Part shown: one piece after another, positions 28,381-37,117 of the stretch
Numbering within the stretch: the stretch's first letter is position 1
Layout of the letters: every line of letters starts with the position of its first letter
From: DATGPD01 sp041398565
GTDB lineage: Bacteria > Planctomycetota > UBA1135 > UBA2386
DNA length: 64,000 nt
NCBI GenBank assembly: GCA_041398565.1
Contig: JAWKUN010000005.1
Location: 620,001 to 684,000, forward strand
Reading direction: 5' to 3'
Notes under the pieces: model-generated
What the model saw: the letters and a program-made list of their open reading frames with translations, nothing else
What the model was told of the DNA's origin: nothing
The model's database searches: none
Translations under genes and position numbers: made by a program

Positions 28381-29505
28381 ATGGCCGTCCCTCTCCTCGA
28401 CCTCACCCGCCAGTACACCCGCCTGCAACAGGACATCGAGGAGGCGGCGCTGCGTGTGCTGCGCAGCGGTCGCTACATCCTCGGCCCCGAGAACGCGGGC
28501 CTCGAGCAAGAGCTGAGCGCGTATGTCGGCGTCGACCACACCGTAGCCCTGTCGTCGGGCACCGACGCGCTCCTCGCCGCCCTCATGGCCCTCGACGTCG
28601 GACCTGGAGACAAGGTGGCGTTGCCGGTCTACACGTTCTTCGCGACCGCCGGAGTGGTGGCCCGCCTGGGTGCGCAGCCGGTGTTCGTCGACGTCGAGCC
28701 GCGCTTCCTCACCATGGATCCAAAGGGGCTGGAGGCCGCGATCGAGCAGCACCCGGACATCAAGGCCGCGATCGTCGTGCACCTGTTCGGAGCCGTCGCC
28801 GACATGCGCGCACTCGACGCGATCCTCGCCCCGCGCGGCATTCCCCTCGTCGAGGATGCTTGCCAAGCCATCGGCAGCCATCACGATGGCACGAAGGCCG
28901 GCGCGTTCGGCGTGTGCGGCTGCTTCTCGACGTTCCCGAGCAAGAATCTGGGCGGCCCCGGCGACGGTGGCTTCCTGACGGCCCGCGACGCAGCCTTCGC
29001 CACGCGCGTGCGGCAGCTCCGCAACCACGGCCAGAGCGACACCTACCGCCACGAGCGCGTCGGCGGCAACTTCCGCCTCGACGAGCTCCAGTGCGCGGTG
29101 TTGCGGGTCAAGCTCCGCCACATCGACGCAATGAACGCCGAGCGTCGCGCCAACGCCGCGCGCTACCGTGCGCTGTTCGCCGACGAGGGCGTGCACGCGA
29201 TCGTGCGTGTGCCCGAAGACCAGCCGGGACACACCTACCATCAGTACGTGACCCACCTGCGCGGCGTGCCGCGCGATCGTGTGCGCAAGACGCTGACCGA
29301 CCAAGGCATCGGCTGCGCCGTCTACTACCCGATCCCGCTGCACGAGCAGCCGTGCTTCGCGCATCTCGGCTACGCGGCGGGCGACTTCCCGGTGGCCGAG
29401 GAAGCCGCGCGCACCAACCTGGCGCTGCCCATCTACCCGGAGCTGCGCGAAGACGAAGCAGGGCAGGTCGCCGCCGCAATGGCAAGCGCCGTCCGCGCGA
29501 AGTAA
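28381..29505 (+). CDS. DegT/DnrJ/EryC1/StrS-family aminotransferase
   Basis: A 374-residue PLP enzyme. Family marks are VPLLDLTRQY at the start, SSGTDALLAALMAL (phosphate binding), VEDACQAIGS, the PLP lysine K188 in FSTFPSKNLGGPGDGG and GGNFRLDELQCAVL. Such enzymes transaminate keto-sugar nucleotides for surface polysaccharides or glycosylated products. An in-frame GTG at 28354 would add nine residues; the ATG at 28381 fits the family start better. It is third in the run with the SGNH hydrolase and the polytopic protein. The palindromic repeat at 29497 begins inside its last codons. Confidence 0.92.
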   Translation: MAVPLLDLTRQYTRLQQDIEEAALRVLRSGRYILGPENAGLEQELSAYVGVDHTVALSSGTDALLAALMALDVGPGDKVALPVYTFFATAGVVARLGAQPVFVDVEPRFLTMDPKGLEAAIEQHPDIKAAIVVHLFGAVADMRALDAILAPRGIPLVEDACQAIGSHHDGTKAGAFGVCGCFSTFPSKNLGGPGDGGFLTARDAAFATRVRQLRNHGQSDTYRHERVGGNFRLDELQCAVLRVKLRHIDAMNAERRANAARYRALFADEGVHAIVRVPEDQPGHTYHQYVTHLRGVPRDRVRKTLTDQGIGCAVYYPIPLHEQPCFAHLGYAAGDFPVAEEAARTNLALPIYPELREDEAGQVAAAMASAVRAK

Positions 29506-29534
29506 CAGGGTGGAGTCTGACACCAACTGGTGGT
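29497..29534. repeat. Intergenic palindromic element, member 3
   Basis: A direct copy of the element at 19532-19570, overlapping the last codons and stop of the aminotransferase. The core TGGAGTCTGACACCA is identical. Being found at the ends of two unrelated genes argues for a mobile or dispersed element rather than shared ancestry of the genes. Confidence 0.7.
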
Positions 29535-29554
29535 CTCCGCGGTTTTTCGCGGAG
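29535..29554 (+). terminator. Hairpin after aminotransferase gene
   Basis: CTCCGCG, loop GTTTTT, CGCGGAG form a perfect 7-bp stem right after the palindromic element. A second GC-rich foldback (GGGGCG-CC-GCCCC type) follows at about 29576-29590. With no T-run after the stem, factor-independent termination is uncertain. Confidence 0.4.
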
Positions 29555-29617
29555 GGGGTGTAGCGCGGGGCGCCGCCCCCAACTCTTCGGGAAGCGAACC
29601 AACACGCTTTCCGAATC

Positions 29618-31870
29618 ATGAAGAACACACTGAACACTCTGACTCTCGCCGTCTGCGCGCCGGCCTGGCTCGTCGCGCAAGAGCCCGTTTCGATCCCCGG
29701 CGTTTCGCCCGACCTCGGCGCGCATCCCTTCCTGTCCCCGATCCGCACGGTCGCTCCCGACCAGGGAGTGGGAGGCGGCCTGTGGGCCTCGGGCGCTGGA
29801 TACAAGGCCCGCTTCGACAGCGGCGTCGTCTTCTACCCCGTCCTCGGCAAGGACGCTCCGACGAACCTGCCGCTGCGCTGGACGACGACGAGCGTGCGGG
29901 TCGGCGAGGTGGCCGCGAGCGGCCCGCTGCAAGTCGCGCAGGCCCACGCCAGCGACTGGCGGTTCGAACTGCGACGCGGCGACATCGTCGAGGCCTACGA
30001 CGTGCGTGACGACGGCGTCGAGCAGACCTTCGTACTGAACACGCGGCCGGCGGCCGGCGGCGATCTGGTCATCGAGGGGGCCATCGACAGCGAACTGAGC
30101 GCCGCCGCCTGCGACTGGCGCCACGGCGAGGTCGTGTTCCACGACAGCGATGGCAACGCGCGCGTGCGCTACGGTGCGGCGGTGGCCATCGACGCGCACG
30201 GCCGGCGCACGCCGATGGAGACGCGAGTGCTGGACGGCAAGATCGGCCTGCGCCTGTCGAGCCGAGCGCTGGCAGAAGCGACCTTCCCGCTGACCGTCGA
30301 TCCGCTCCTGGCGCCGGTGGCACTGTCGACCGGCTCGGGCTACGCGGGCACGATCGGCATCGTGCGCGACGACGTCGCCAACCATCTGATGGTCGTCTAC
30401 CGCCGCGCTTCGGCCGGCACCGACTACGACGCCTTCGCGCGCGTCATCGACGACAGCCTGGCCGGCGGCAGCAGCACCATCTGGACCGACATCGACGCCA
30501 GCTGGAGCACCGACCACACCTCGGGCGCCTTCGTCGGCGGATCGAACAAGTACATCATCGCGCTCGAGCGTCGGTTCCCGGCCAACAACAACTACTCCTG
30601 GATCCGCTACCACCTGCACGCGTCGGCCGACCTGAACACCGACACGACGGTGACCTTGGTGAACAAGCCCGTCAGCGAGACCTGGACCGAGCCCGACGTC
30701 GGTGGCACGGCATCGTTCACGACCGGCGGCCGCGCGTTGATCGCGTTCAAGTCGGAAGACCCGGTGGGCGCGCCGTTCTACGGTGACGTCTACGGCATGG
30801 TCGTCGACACCGCGGCCAACACCTACGGCGGGAGGTTCTATCTCGCCGGTGCCGCTTCCGGCACCACCTACGATCGTGGCGGGCCGAGCGTCAACAAGGA
30901 GAGTGATGGCGACGGCGCATCCTGGGTGGTCGCCTTCGGCGAATACAATCGCGCGGCCTTGAGCGACGACTGGGACGTGGCGGTCGTGCGAGTGACCCCG
31001 GCGGGCAGCGTCACCTCGCGCGCCTACATCAACAGCCCCACCAGCGAGCACAAGCTGCGGCCGCAGGTGGACGGCCGTGGCGGTCGCTACATGCTTGTCT
31101 ACGGCGTCGCCAGCCCGGGGCACATCATCTCGTGGATGCACACGCTGCGCCTCAACCGCTTCGACTTCGCCGAAGGCGCCGCGAGTCCGATCTTCCGTCG
31201 CGACTCCCTGCTGCGTACCGGCGCCGAACTGGCGGCCTCCGACATCGCGTACGACAGCAACAGCCGCAGCCACTGGGTCGTCGGCTACTACAACAGCTCG
31301 TGGCGGACCTACGCCGCACGCATCGGCTACGACTCGCGCGTGCTCGAGACGGCAACGCTCTACAGCGGCGCAGACAGCAGCAGCGCTCCGGCGGTGTGCT
31401 TCGATAACGACGTCCGCGAGTTCACCGTCGCCTACCCGACGACCGGGGCCGGCTACCCGCTCTACGTGCGCAAGATGATCCACCCGTCGTCGCCCGTGAG
31501 CGTGTCCGGCACCGGCTGCGGCGGCGTGATCGCGTCGAACGGCACGTCGAACGCCGGTTCCGAGTTCTTCAACGTGACGTTGTCCAACGCCGCCGCCGGC
31601 GCCTCGGCCGTGCTCCTGACCTCCTTGGGCCAGGCCGACCTGCCGCTCGATTCGATCGGGATGACGGGATGCCACCTGCTGGTCTCGCCGGCCAACCTGC
31701 TCTTCTCCCTCAACACCGTCACAGGCGGCACCGGCGCCGCCTCGATCAACCTGCCCCTGCCCAGCGCCGTGGCCGGAGTCGACCTCTTCTTCCAGTGGGC
31801 CCACGTCGCCCTCGGCGCCAACCCAGCGAACCTGCGTTCCACCCCCCGCCTCCGCACCGCCGTGCGCTAG
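29618..31870 (+). CDS. Secreted protein with tail domain type B
   Basis: A 750-residue protein with a signal peptide (residues 1-21, ending AWLVAQ). Residues about 60-230 form a domain with repeated beta strands; residues about 240-620 show propeller-like repeats (YLVVYRRASAGTDY-, WVVAFGEYNR-, YMLVYGVASPGH- and HWVVGYYNSSW-type strands). The last 125 residues begin SGTGCGGVIASNG and end with VDLFFQWAHVALG, the type-B tail also at 38438, 41210 and 55988. Function unknown; probably on the cell surface or exported. Confidence 0.83.
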   Translation: MKNTLNTLTLAVCAPAWLVAQEPVSIPGVSPDLGAHPFLSPIRTVAPDQGVGGGLWASGAGYKARFDSGVVFYPVLGKDAPTNLPLRWTTTSVRVGEVAASGPLQVAQAHASDWRFELRRGDIVEAYDVRDDGVEQTFVLNTRPAAGGDLVIEGAIDSELSAAACDWRHGEVVFHDSDGNARVRYGAAVAIDAHGRRTPMETRVLDGKIGLRLSSRALAEATFPLTVDPLLAPVALSTGSGYAGTIGIVRDDVANHLMVVYRRASAGTDYDAFARVIDDSLAGGSSTIWTDIDASWSTDHTSGAFVGGSNKYIIALERRFPANNNYSWIRYHLHASADLNTDTTVTLVNKPVSETWTEPDVGGTASFTTGGRALIAFKSEDPVGAPFYGDVYGMVVDTAANTYGGRFYLAGAASGTTYDRGGPSVNKESDGDGASWVVAFGEYNRAALSDDWDVAVVRVTPAGSVTSRAYINSPTSEHKLRPQVDGRGGRYMLVYGVASPGHIISWMHTLRLNRFDFAEGAASPIFRRDSLLRTGAELAASDIAYDSNSRSHWVVGYYNSSWRTYAARIGYDSRVLETATLYSGADSSSAPAVCFDNDVREFTVAYPTTGAGYPLYVRKMIHPSSPVSVSGTGCGGVIASNGTSNAGSEFFNVTLSNAAAGASAVLLTSLGQADLPLDSIGMTGCHLLVSPANLLFSLNTVTGGTGAASINLPLPSAVAGVDLFFQWAHVALGANPANLRSTPRLRTAVR

Positions 31871-31884
31871 GCTGAAACAACAGA

Positions 31885-31914
31885 GTGGAGTCTGACTCCA
31901 CCCTGTTACTTCGC
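31885..31914. repeat. Intergenic palindromic element, member 4 (inverted)
   Basis: The reverse strand matches 19532-19560 with two mismatches over 29 bp. Here the core is a perfect palindrome, GTGGAGTC-T-GACTCCAC (31885-31901). It lies in the 58-bp gap between two genes on the same strand, just before the GTG start of the old yellow enzyme homologue. Confidence 0.65.
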
Positions 31915-31928
31915 TACGGGGTTTCCTG

Positions 31929-33368
31929 GTGGATCTGACGAAGCACGCGCTGCCTGAACCCGATTGGCCGACGGCCGAGGAGGCGGCGCGTGCGCTCTGG
32001 TTTCGGCCGATTCGCCTCGGGCGCGTCGCGGCGCGGACCCGCACCTGGGTGCCGGCGATGGTGCCGTGGCGGGCGACCGAGGACGGCTTCGTCAGCGCTG
32101 ACGTGCTCGCTTGGTACGAGCGCTTCGCGCGTGGGCGTCCGGGCGTGCTGGTCGTGGAGGCCACCGGCATCCGCGACATTCCCAGCGGCCCGCTCCTGCG
32201 CATCGGCCACGACCGGTTCCTGCCTGGACTGCGCGACCTCGTGGACGTCGTGCGCCGAGCGAGCGGCGGCCAGACGCGCCTCTTCATCCAGATCATCGAC
32301 TTCCTCGCCATCAAGCGCCGGCCGGCGAAGGACACCTACTTCGCCCGCTACCTGCGCGTCACCGATGCACACCGAGCAGCCCTGCGCGCGCGAGGCATCG
32401 TCACCGCCGCCGACGACGACGACGGCGACGCGCGCGCAGCCCTCGCGCGACTCGACGACGGCACGCTGCGCGGCATCCTCACCCCTCGCGAGTTCCAGGA
32501 CTACGCGTTCGGGTACCGGGAGACGGTGAACGACACCCACCTGCCGCACGTCCGCGACCTCCCCCGGGTGCTGCCCGACCTGTTCGCCGACGCGGCGGAG
32601 CGCGCGTTCCGCGCCGGCTTCGACGGTGTCGAACTGCACTACGCGCACGCCTACACCATGGCGTCCTTCCTGTCGCGCCTGAACGTGCGCAGCGACGGCT
32701 ACGGCGGCGACCACGCCGGCCGCGTGCGCTTGCCGCTCGAGGTGTTCGCCGCGGTCCGCGCCCGGGTCGGCGTCGACGCCTGTGTCGGCTGCCGCATGCT
32801 CGGCGACGAAGCGATCGCCGGCGGCAGCACGCTCGACGACGCCTGCGCCTACGCGGTCGAGTTCGCGCGCGCCGGATTCGACTTCCTGTCGATCTCCAAG
32901 GGCGGCAAGTTCGAGGACGCCAAGCAACCCCCTGTCGGCGAGGCGGCCTACCCGTACACCGGGCCGTCCGGACACGAGTGCATGCCCACGGTCCGCAGCG
33001 ACACCCGCGGACCGTTCGGGCGCAACGTGCCGCTGGCCAGCGCGATTCGCAGCGCCGTGCGTGCCGCCGGCTGCGTCACCCCGATCGTCACCGCCGGCGG
33101 AATCTGCGACTTCGCCCAGGCCGAGGCCATCCTGCGTGGGGGTCACGCTGACATCGTCGCCGCCGCGCGCCAGAGCTTGGCCGATCCCGACTGGTTCGCC
33201 AAGATCGAGGAAGGTCGCGGCGCCGCGGTGCGTCGCTGCAAGTTCACCAACTACTGCGAGGGACTGGACCAGAAGCACAAGCAGGTGACCTGCCAGCTCT
33301 GGGACCGTGAACTCTCTCCCGGGTGCAAGCTGAGCCACGACGGGCGGCGCCGCCTGATCGCGCCCTGA
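31929..33368 (+). CDS. NADH:flavin oxidoreductase, old yellow enzyme family
   Basis: A 479-residue TIM-barrel flavoprotein. Recognisable parts are the N-terminal FRPIRLGRVAARTRTWVPAMVPW, the FDGVELHYAHAYTMASFLS segment with SDGYGGDHAGRVRLPLEV, and the phosphate-binding VTAGGICDFAQAEAILRGGHADIVAAARQSLADPDW. Such enzymes reduce activated C=C bonds with FMN. A cysteine-rich end (RRCKFTNYCEGLDQKHKQVTCQL) recalls the cluster-binding region of the 2,4-dienoyl-CoA reductase branch, but the spacing differs and the fused NAD domain is absent. The start is a GTG at 31929 with a weak ribosome binding site. Confidence 0.88.
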   Translation: MDLTKHALPEPDWPTAEEAARALWFRPIRLGRVAARTRTWVPAMVPWRATEDGFVSADVLAWYERFARGRPGVLVVEATGIRDIPSGPLLRIGHDRFLPGLRDLVDVVRRASGGQTRLFIQIIDFLAIKRRPAKDTYFARYLRVTDAHRAALRARGIVTAADDDDGDARAALARLDDGTLRGILTPREFQDYAFGYRETVNDTHLPHVRDLPRVLPDLFADAAERAFRAGFDGVELHYAHAYTMASFLSRLNVRSDGYGGDHAGRVRLPLEVFAAVRARVGVDACVGCRMLGDEAIAGGSTLDDACAYAVEFARAGFDFLSISKGGKFEDAKQPPVGEAAYPYTGPSGHECMPTVRSDTRGPFGRNVPLASAIRSAVRAAGCVTPIVTAGGICDFAQAEAILRGGHADIVAAARQSLADPDWFAKIEEGRGAAVRRCKFTNYCEGLDQKHKQVTCQLWDRELSPGCKLSHDGRRRLIAP

Positions 33369-33464
33369 CACCCCGGTTGGACGCCGAATCGGCAATCCTC
33401 GACCTCCTGCGGCGAAAAGCGCGCGGCCGGTAACGCGGCCCCCTTCCGCAGCGTAGTCGCGGCC

Positions 33465-34526
33465 ATGCAAGCGCACTCGACTGTCATTCCTCTCCTCACC
33501 GTCGCCGCGCTCCTGGGCGCCCCCCGAGCGCAGGACACCCTCGCCGACCTCGTTCCGGCCGGTGCGAAGTTCGCCTGCTACGTCGACCTGCAGGCCATGC
33601 TCGACTTCGTCGGCCGCGACCTCGTGCAGGCCGCGGTCGCCCGCTTGGCCGAGGACGAGGGCGACATCCGCCTCAAGAGCGACTGGAACGAGCGACTCGC
33701 CAAGGACTGGGGCATCGATCCGCTGCGCGACATCGAGGGACTGCTGGTGTTCGGCGACGACCTGCACGGCCGCGAGCCCAACCTGGCGTTGCTGACCACC
33801 GATCGCATCGACGTCACGCTCGGCAAGCTGCGTGAAATGGGAGCCCTCGCCAGCCGCGACGTCGGCGGCACCACCATCGAACGACTGGCCCCCGACCAGA
33901 TGCTCGCCGCCTTCGGCATCGAGGATGCCGGCGTGGACGTCGAGATGTGCCTGTCGGTGCAGCGCCTCGGCGGCAGACTGCGCGGCCATCGCGCGCTGCT
34001 GGTCGCGACCGATGCCGACAAGCTGCTCCCGGCGCTCAGCGCAATGCGTGGCGCCAAGGCCAACGACCATGACGGCGCGCTCACCTTGGCGACGCGCCCT
34101 GGTTGCATCGCCTACGTCGAGGTCGCCGACGTCCTGCGCGAACTCATGGACCGCTCCCCCGCCTCGCGAATGGCCAACAAGGCCACGCACCTGTCCATGC
34201 AACTCGCCGAGAACGACGGCACCGTCAGCTTCACCGCCGCAGTGCAAACGGAGACCGCCAAGGACGCCCGCCAGATCGCAGCCCTGGTGAACGGACTCAA
34301 GGCTCTGGTCACCCTGGTCGAGCCCGATGAGGACGTCCCGCAAGAGGTGCTCGAAGCGCTCGGGAACGCCCACGCCGAGTGCGACGGCAACCGCGTCAGC
34401 CTCGAGTTCGAGGTGTCGCGCAGCCTGATCGACGAGGCGCGGCGTTCGATCCGAGAAGAGCTCGGCGGCCGCGGTGGTGCCCGACAGCAAGGCGCCGGCA
34501 AGAAGAGCCGCCGACTCATCCGCTGA
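33465..34526 (+). CDS. Exported protein of unknown function
   Basis: A 353-residue protein with a signal peptide (residues 1-22). The body has alternating strands and helices without recognised motifs: YVDLQAMLDFVGRDL near the start, GLLVFGDDLHG, HRALLVATDADKLLPAL. The layout recalls periplasmic proteins annotated as DUF3352-like, but this is a guess. The C-terminus is basic (GKKSRRLIR). It is 11 bp upstream of an ECF sigma factor on the same strand, so it may share that operon. Confidence 0.75.
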   Translation: MQAHSTVIPLLTVAALLGAPRAQDTLADLVPAGAKFACYVDLQAMLDFVGRDLVQAAVARLAEDEGDIRLKSDWNERLAKDWGIDPLRDIEGLLVFGDDLHGREPNLALLTTDRIDVTLGKLREMGALASRDVGGTTIERLAPDQMLAAFGIEDAGVDVEMCLSVQRLGGRLRGHRALLVATDADKLLPALSAMRGAKANDHDGALTLATRPGCIAYVEVADVLRELMDRSPASRMANKATHLSMQLAENDGTVSFTAAVQTETAKDARQIAALVNGLKALVTLVEPDEDVPQEVLEALGNAHAECDGNRVSLEFEVSRSLIDEARRSIREELGGRGGARQQGAGKKSRRLIR

Positions 34527-34537
34527 ACGAACGGCAC

Positions 34538-35128
34538 GTGGACCTCGGCACCGAGCAACCTGCCCGCGACCCGCGCGGCGATGCCACGGATCGCGACCTG
34601 GCGACCGTCGCGCAGCGCGGCGATCGCGAGGCGTTCGACACCTTGGTCGAACGCTACGCCGACCGCCTGTTCCGCTTTCTGCGCATGCGCGCGCTGTCGG
34701 AGAGCGTCGCCGAAGACCTCGTACAGGACACGCTGGTGCAGTGTTGGCGCTCGCTCGCCCGCTTCGATCCGACCCGGTCCTTCTCCAGTTGGCTTTTCAA
34801 GCTCGGCGCCAACCTGGCGACGTCGAGCTACCGACGCGGCCGCCGCGACCCGATCCTGGTGGCCGAAGACCGTCCCGCCGGCCCCGATCCGGCAGCGGTC
34901 GTCCTGCTCGACGACGCACGGAACAACTTGTGGGACGTCGTGCACGCCCACCTGCCACCCGAAGCCCGCGCTTCGCTCTGGCTGTTCTACGGTGAGAGCA
35001 AGTCGGCAGCCGAGATCGGCGAGATCCTCGGCAAGAGCGAGGGCGCCGTTCGCGTCCTGCTGCTGCGCGCGCGCACGCGCCTCGCCGGCATCCTGCAACG
35101 AGACGCGCTATCCTTGGAAACGCGATGA
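34538..35128 (+). CDS. ECF RNA polymerase sigma factor
   Basis: A 196-residue sigma-70 family protein of the extracytoplasmic-function class. Region 2 is FDTLVERYADRLFRFLRMRALSESVAEDLVQDTLVQCWRSLARFDPTRSFSSWLFKLGANLATSSYRRGRR; region 4 is the helix-turn-helix SAAEIGEILGKSEGAVRVLLLRARTRLAGIL. The GTG at 34538 was chosen because the frame upstream is arginine-rich shadow. Its stop overlaps the next gene's ATG (ATGA), the usual sign of a sigma/anti-sigma pair. Confidence 0.9.
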   Translation: MDLGTEQPARDPRGDATDRDLATVAQRGDREAFDTLVERYADRLFRFLRMRALSESVAEDLVQDTLVQCWRSLARFDPTRSFSSWLFKLGANLATSSYRRGRRDPILVAEDRPAGPDPAAVVLLDDARNNLWDVVHAHLPPEARASLWLFYGESKSAAEIGEILGKSEGAVRVLLLRARTRLAGILQRDALSLETR

Positions 35129-35541
35129 CCCGACCCGACGACGTCGATCCCCTCGCCGCGCTCGAGGCGCAGCTGCGCACGGACGCGCTCGCCTGGGGTA
35201 GCGGTCTCCCGCCAGCCGCCCGGCAGAGACTGCGGCAGCGATTGCGACGCGCGCACGCGACGCACTCCCGCAGCACCCGCGCGTTGGTCACAGTGCTGGC
35301 GGCCGCCCTGCTGCTGGCGCTCGGCGCCTGGTTCTGGGCAACCTCCGCTCGGACTCACGCCCCTGCCCGTAGCCGTGCCATCTCGGTCGAGGTCGCGCGT
35401 CTCGACGTCGGTCACCTGGGGACGCTGGCGACGACACCCCTGCGCAACGAACTCGCCAACATCGTCAACGACGGGCGCGCCGTGGTGCGCGGCGTGTGGC
35501 TTCAGATGCCCTCGCCCTTGCGCCGTCTGCTCGGCTCCTGA
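35125..35541 (+). CDS. Single-pass membrane protein, probable anti-sigma factor
   Basis: A 138-residue protein: a cytoplasmic N-terminus of about 50 residues with an amphipathic arginine-rich helix (AARQRLRQRLRRAH), one membrane segment at residues 53-72, and an outside domain of about 65 residues. Topology, size and the 4-base overlap with the ECF sigma gene fit an anti-sigma factor that holds the sigma at the membrane. No zinc-binding HxxxCxxC motif is present, so the role rests on context. Confidence 0.7.
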   Translation: MTRPDDVDPLAALEAQLRTDALAWGSGLPPAARQRLRQRLRRAHATHSRSTRALVTVLAAALLLALGAWFWATSARTHAPARSRAISVEVARLDVGHLGTLATTPLRNELANIVNDGRAVVRGVWLQMPSPLRRLLGS

Positions 35542-35559
35542 CCTGCCCGCGGCGCCGCG

Positions 35560-36924
35560 TCAGCGGACCGCGTCGGCGAGCGCCTGGACCGGCAGCCGAC
35601 GCTGCTCGCCGCCGATCATGTCCTTGAGTGTCACCTCACCCTTGGCGATCTCTTCCTCGCCGGCGATGGCGACGAACGGGATGCCGCGGGCGTTGGCGTA
35701 GGCCATCTGCTTCTTGAGCTTGACCGCATCTGGGTAGAGCTCTGCCGCGACACCAGCGGCGCGCACTCCGGCGACCATGTCGAGCGCGAACGCCAGCTCC
35801 TGAGCGCCGAAGTTCACCACCAGCAGACGGGTCCCGACGCGACCCGCGCCCGCCGTGCCGAGCTCCTGCAACACGTCACAGATGCGGTCCGCCCCGAAGC
35901 TGATGCCGACGCCCGACATGTCGGCCAAGCCGAACACACCCGTCAGGTCGTCGTAGCGCCCGCCGCCGCAGATGCTGCTCTGGAAGGTCGAGCGCGGGTC
36001 ACTGACCTTCACCTCGAGAATGGTCCCGGTGTAGTAGCTGAGCCCGCGCGCCAGAGCGACGTCGAACTCGAGCGGCACCAGCGCCACCGGCGACCGCTGA
36101 GCGAGCGCCAGCAGCTCCGTCACCTCGGCGACTCCCTGCTGGCCGACGTCGCTGCCGTCGAGCACTCGCCGCATGGTCGCGACCTTGTCGTCGTTGCTGC
36201 CGGTGAGCGCCAGCAGCTCGCGCACCGACGACAGCGCCGCGTCGTCGAAACCCTTCTGCCGCAGTTCCGCCTCCACCTTGTCCGGTCCGATCTTGTCGAG
36301 CTTGTCGATGGCCACCGTCAGGTCGATCAGCTTCTCCGGCGCTCCGATCACACCGGCGATGCCGGACAAGATCTTGCGGTTGTTGAACTTCACGACCACG
36401 CCGATGTCGACGGCGCGGAACACCTCGCTGACGATCTGCAGCTGCTCCAGTTCGTTGAGCAACGAGGTCGAGCCGATCACGTCCACGTCGCACTGCACGA
36501 ACTCGCGGTAGCGCCCCTTCTGCGGCCGGTCTGCACGCCAAACCGGCTGGATCTGGTAGCGCTTGAAGGGGAACTGCAGCTCGTGCTGCCGCATCACGAC
36601 GAAGCGTGCGAACGGCACCGTCAGGTCGTAGCGCAGCGCCTTCTCGCAGATCTTCGGCAGCAGCGCGCGGGTGTCGCGAGCGGCCAGCGCATCGGCCGGA
36701 GCGTCTGCCAGGTAGTCACCGCTGTTGAGGATCTTGTAGATGAGCTTGTCGCCCTCGTCGCCGTACTTGCCGGTGAGCGTGGTCAGGTGCTCCATCGCCG
36801 GCGTCTCCAACGGCTGGTAGCCGTAGCGCGCGAACACCGTGCGCACCGTGTCGAAGAAGAAGTTGCGCCGGTACATCTCGGCCGGCGCGAAGTCGCGCGT
36901 GCCGCTCGGAATCGAAGGTTTCAT
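35560..36924 (-). CDS. hisS: Histidyl-tRNA synthetase
   Basis: A 454-residue class II aminoacyl-tRNA synthetase. Diagnostic segments are PSIPSGTRDFAPAEM at the start, ALRYDLTVPFARFVV (motif 2 region), QIQPVWRADRPQKGRYREFVQCDVDVIG, the histidine-specific FDVALARGLSYYTGTILEV and GGGRYDDL, and motif 3 GVGISFGADRI; a C-terminal anticodon-binding domain follows. The ATG at 36924 begins the conserved region. It is essential for translation. It converges on the anti-sigma-like gene with 18 bp between them. Confidence 0.97.
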   Translation of the reverse strand: MKPSIPSGTRDFAPAEMYRRNFFFDTVRTVFARYGYQPLETPAMEHLTTLTGKYGDEGDKLIYKILNSGDYLADAPADALAARDTRALLPKICEKALRYDLTVPFARFVVMRQHELQFPFKRYQIQPVWRADRPQKGRYREFVQCDVDVIGSTSLLNELEQLQIVSEVFRAVDIGVVVKFNNRKILSGIAGVIGAPEKLIDLTVAIDKLDKIGPDKVEAELRQKGFDDAALSSVRELLALTGSNDDKVATMRRVLDGSDVGQQGVAEVTELLALAQRSPVALVPLEFDVALARGLSYYTGTILEVKVSDPRSTFQSSICGGGRYDDLTGVFGLADMSGVGISFGADRICDVLQELGTAGAGRVGTRLLVVNFGAQELAFALDMVAGVRAAGVAAELYPDAVKLKKQMAYANARGIPFVAIAGEEEIAKGEVTLKDMIGGEQRRLPVQALADAVR

Positions 36925-36969
36925 CACCGCAGCGCGAGCATGGTAAGTCACCGGTGGCCATTCGCTACC

Positions 36970-37001
36970 CGCAGGTTGCCAGCAGGTAGCCAGCAGGTGG
37001 C
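36970..37001. repeat. Short tandem repeat upstream of hisS
   Basis: About three copies of an 11-base unit, CAGCAGGTRGC, the first degenerate, in the 193-bp gap between hisS and the divergent secreted-protein gene. It could be a chance feature or a regulatory site. Confidence 0.4.
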
Positions 37002-37117
37002 CGCCGAGCGCCACTCGAGCCGACCTCCTCTGCCAGAGCGGAACCACTGTGCCCGGCGCGGCTTTCTCCGCGTCACCGCGACGGATTCGCACCACGAGAG
37101 GAGCTTGTATCCGCACC

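Noticed and set aside
31914..34490. Long minus-strand frames opposite the old yellow enzyme homologue and the exported protein
   Set aside because: Histidine/arginine/valine-rich antisense pattern, no start signal, and the plus-strand genes are convincing.
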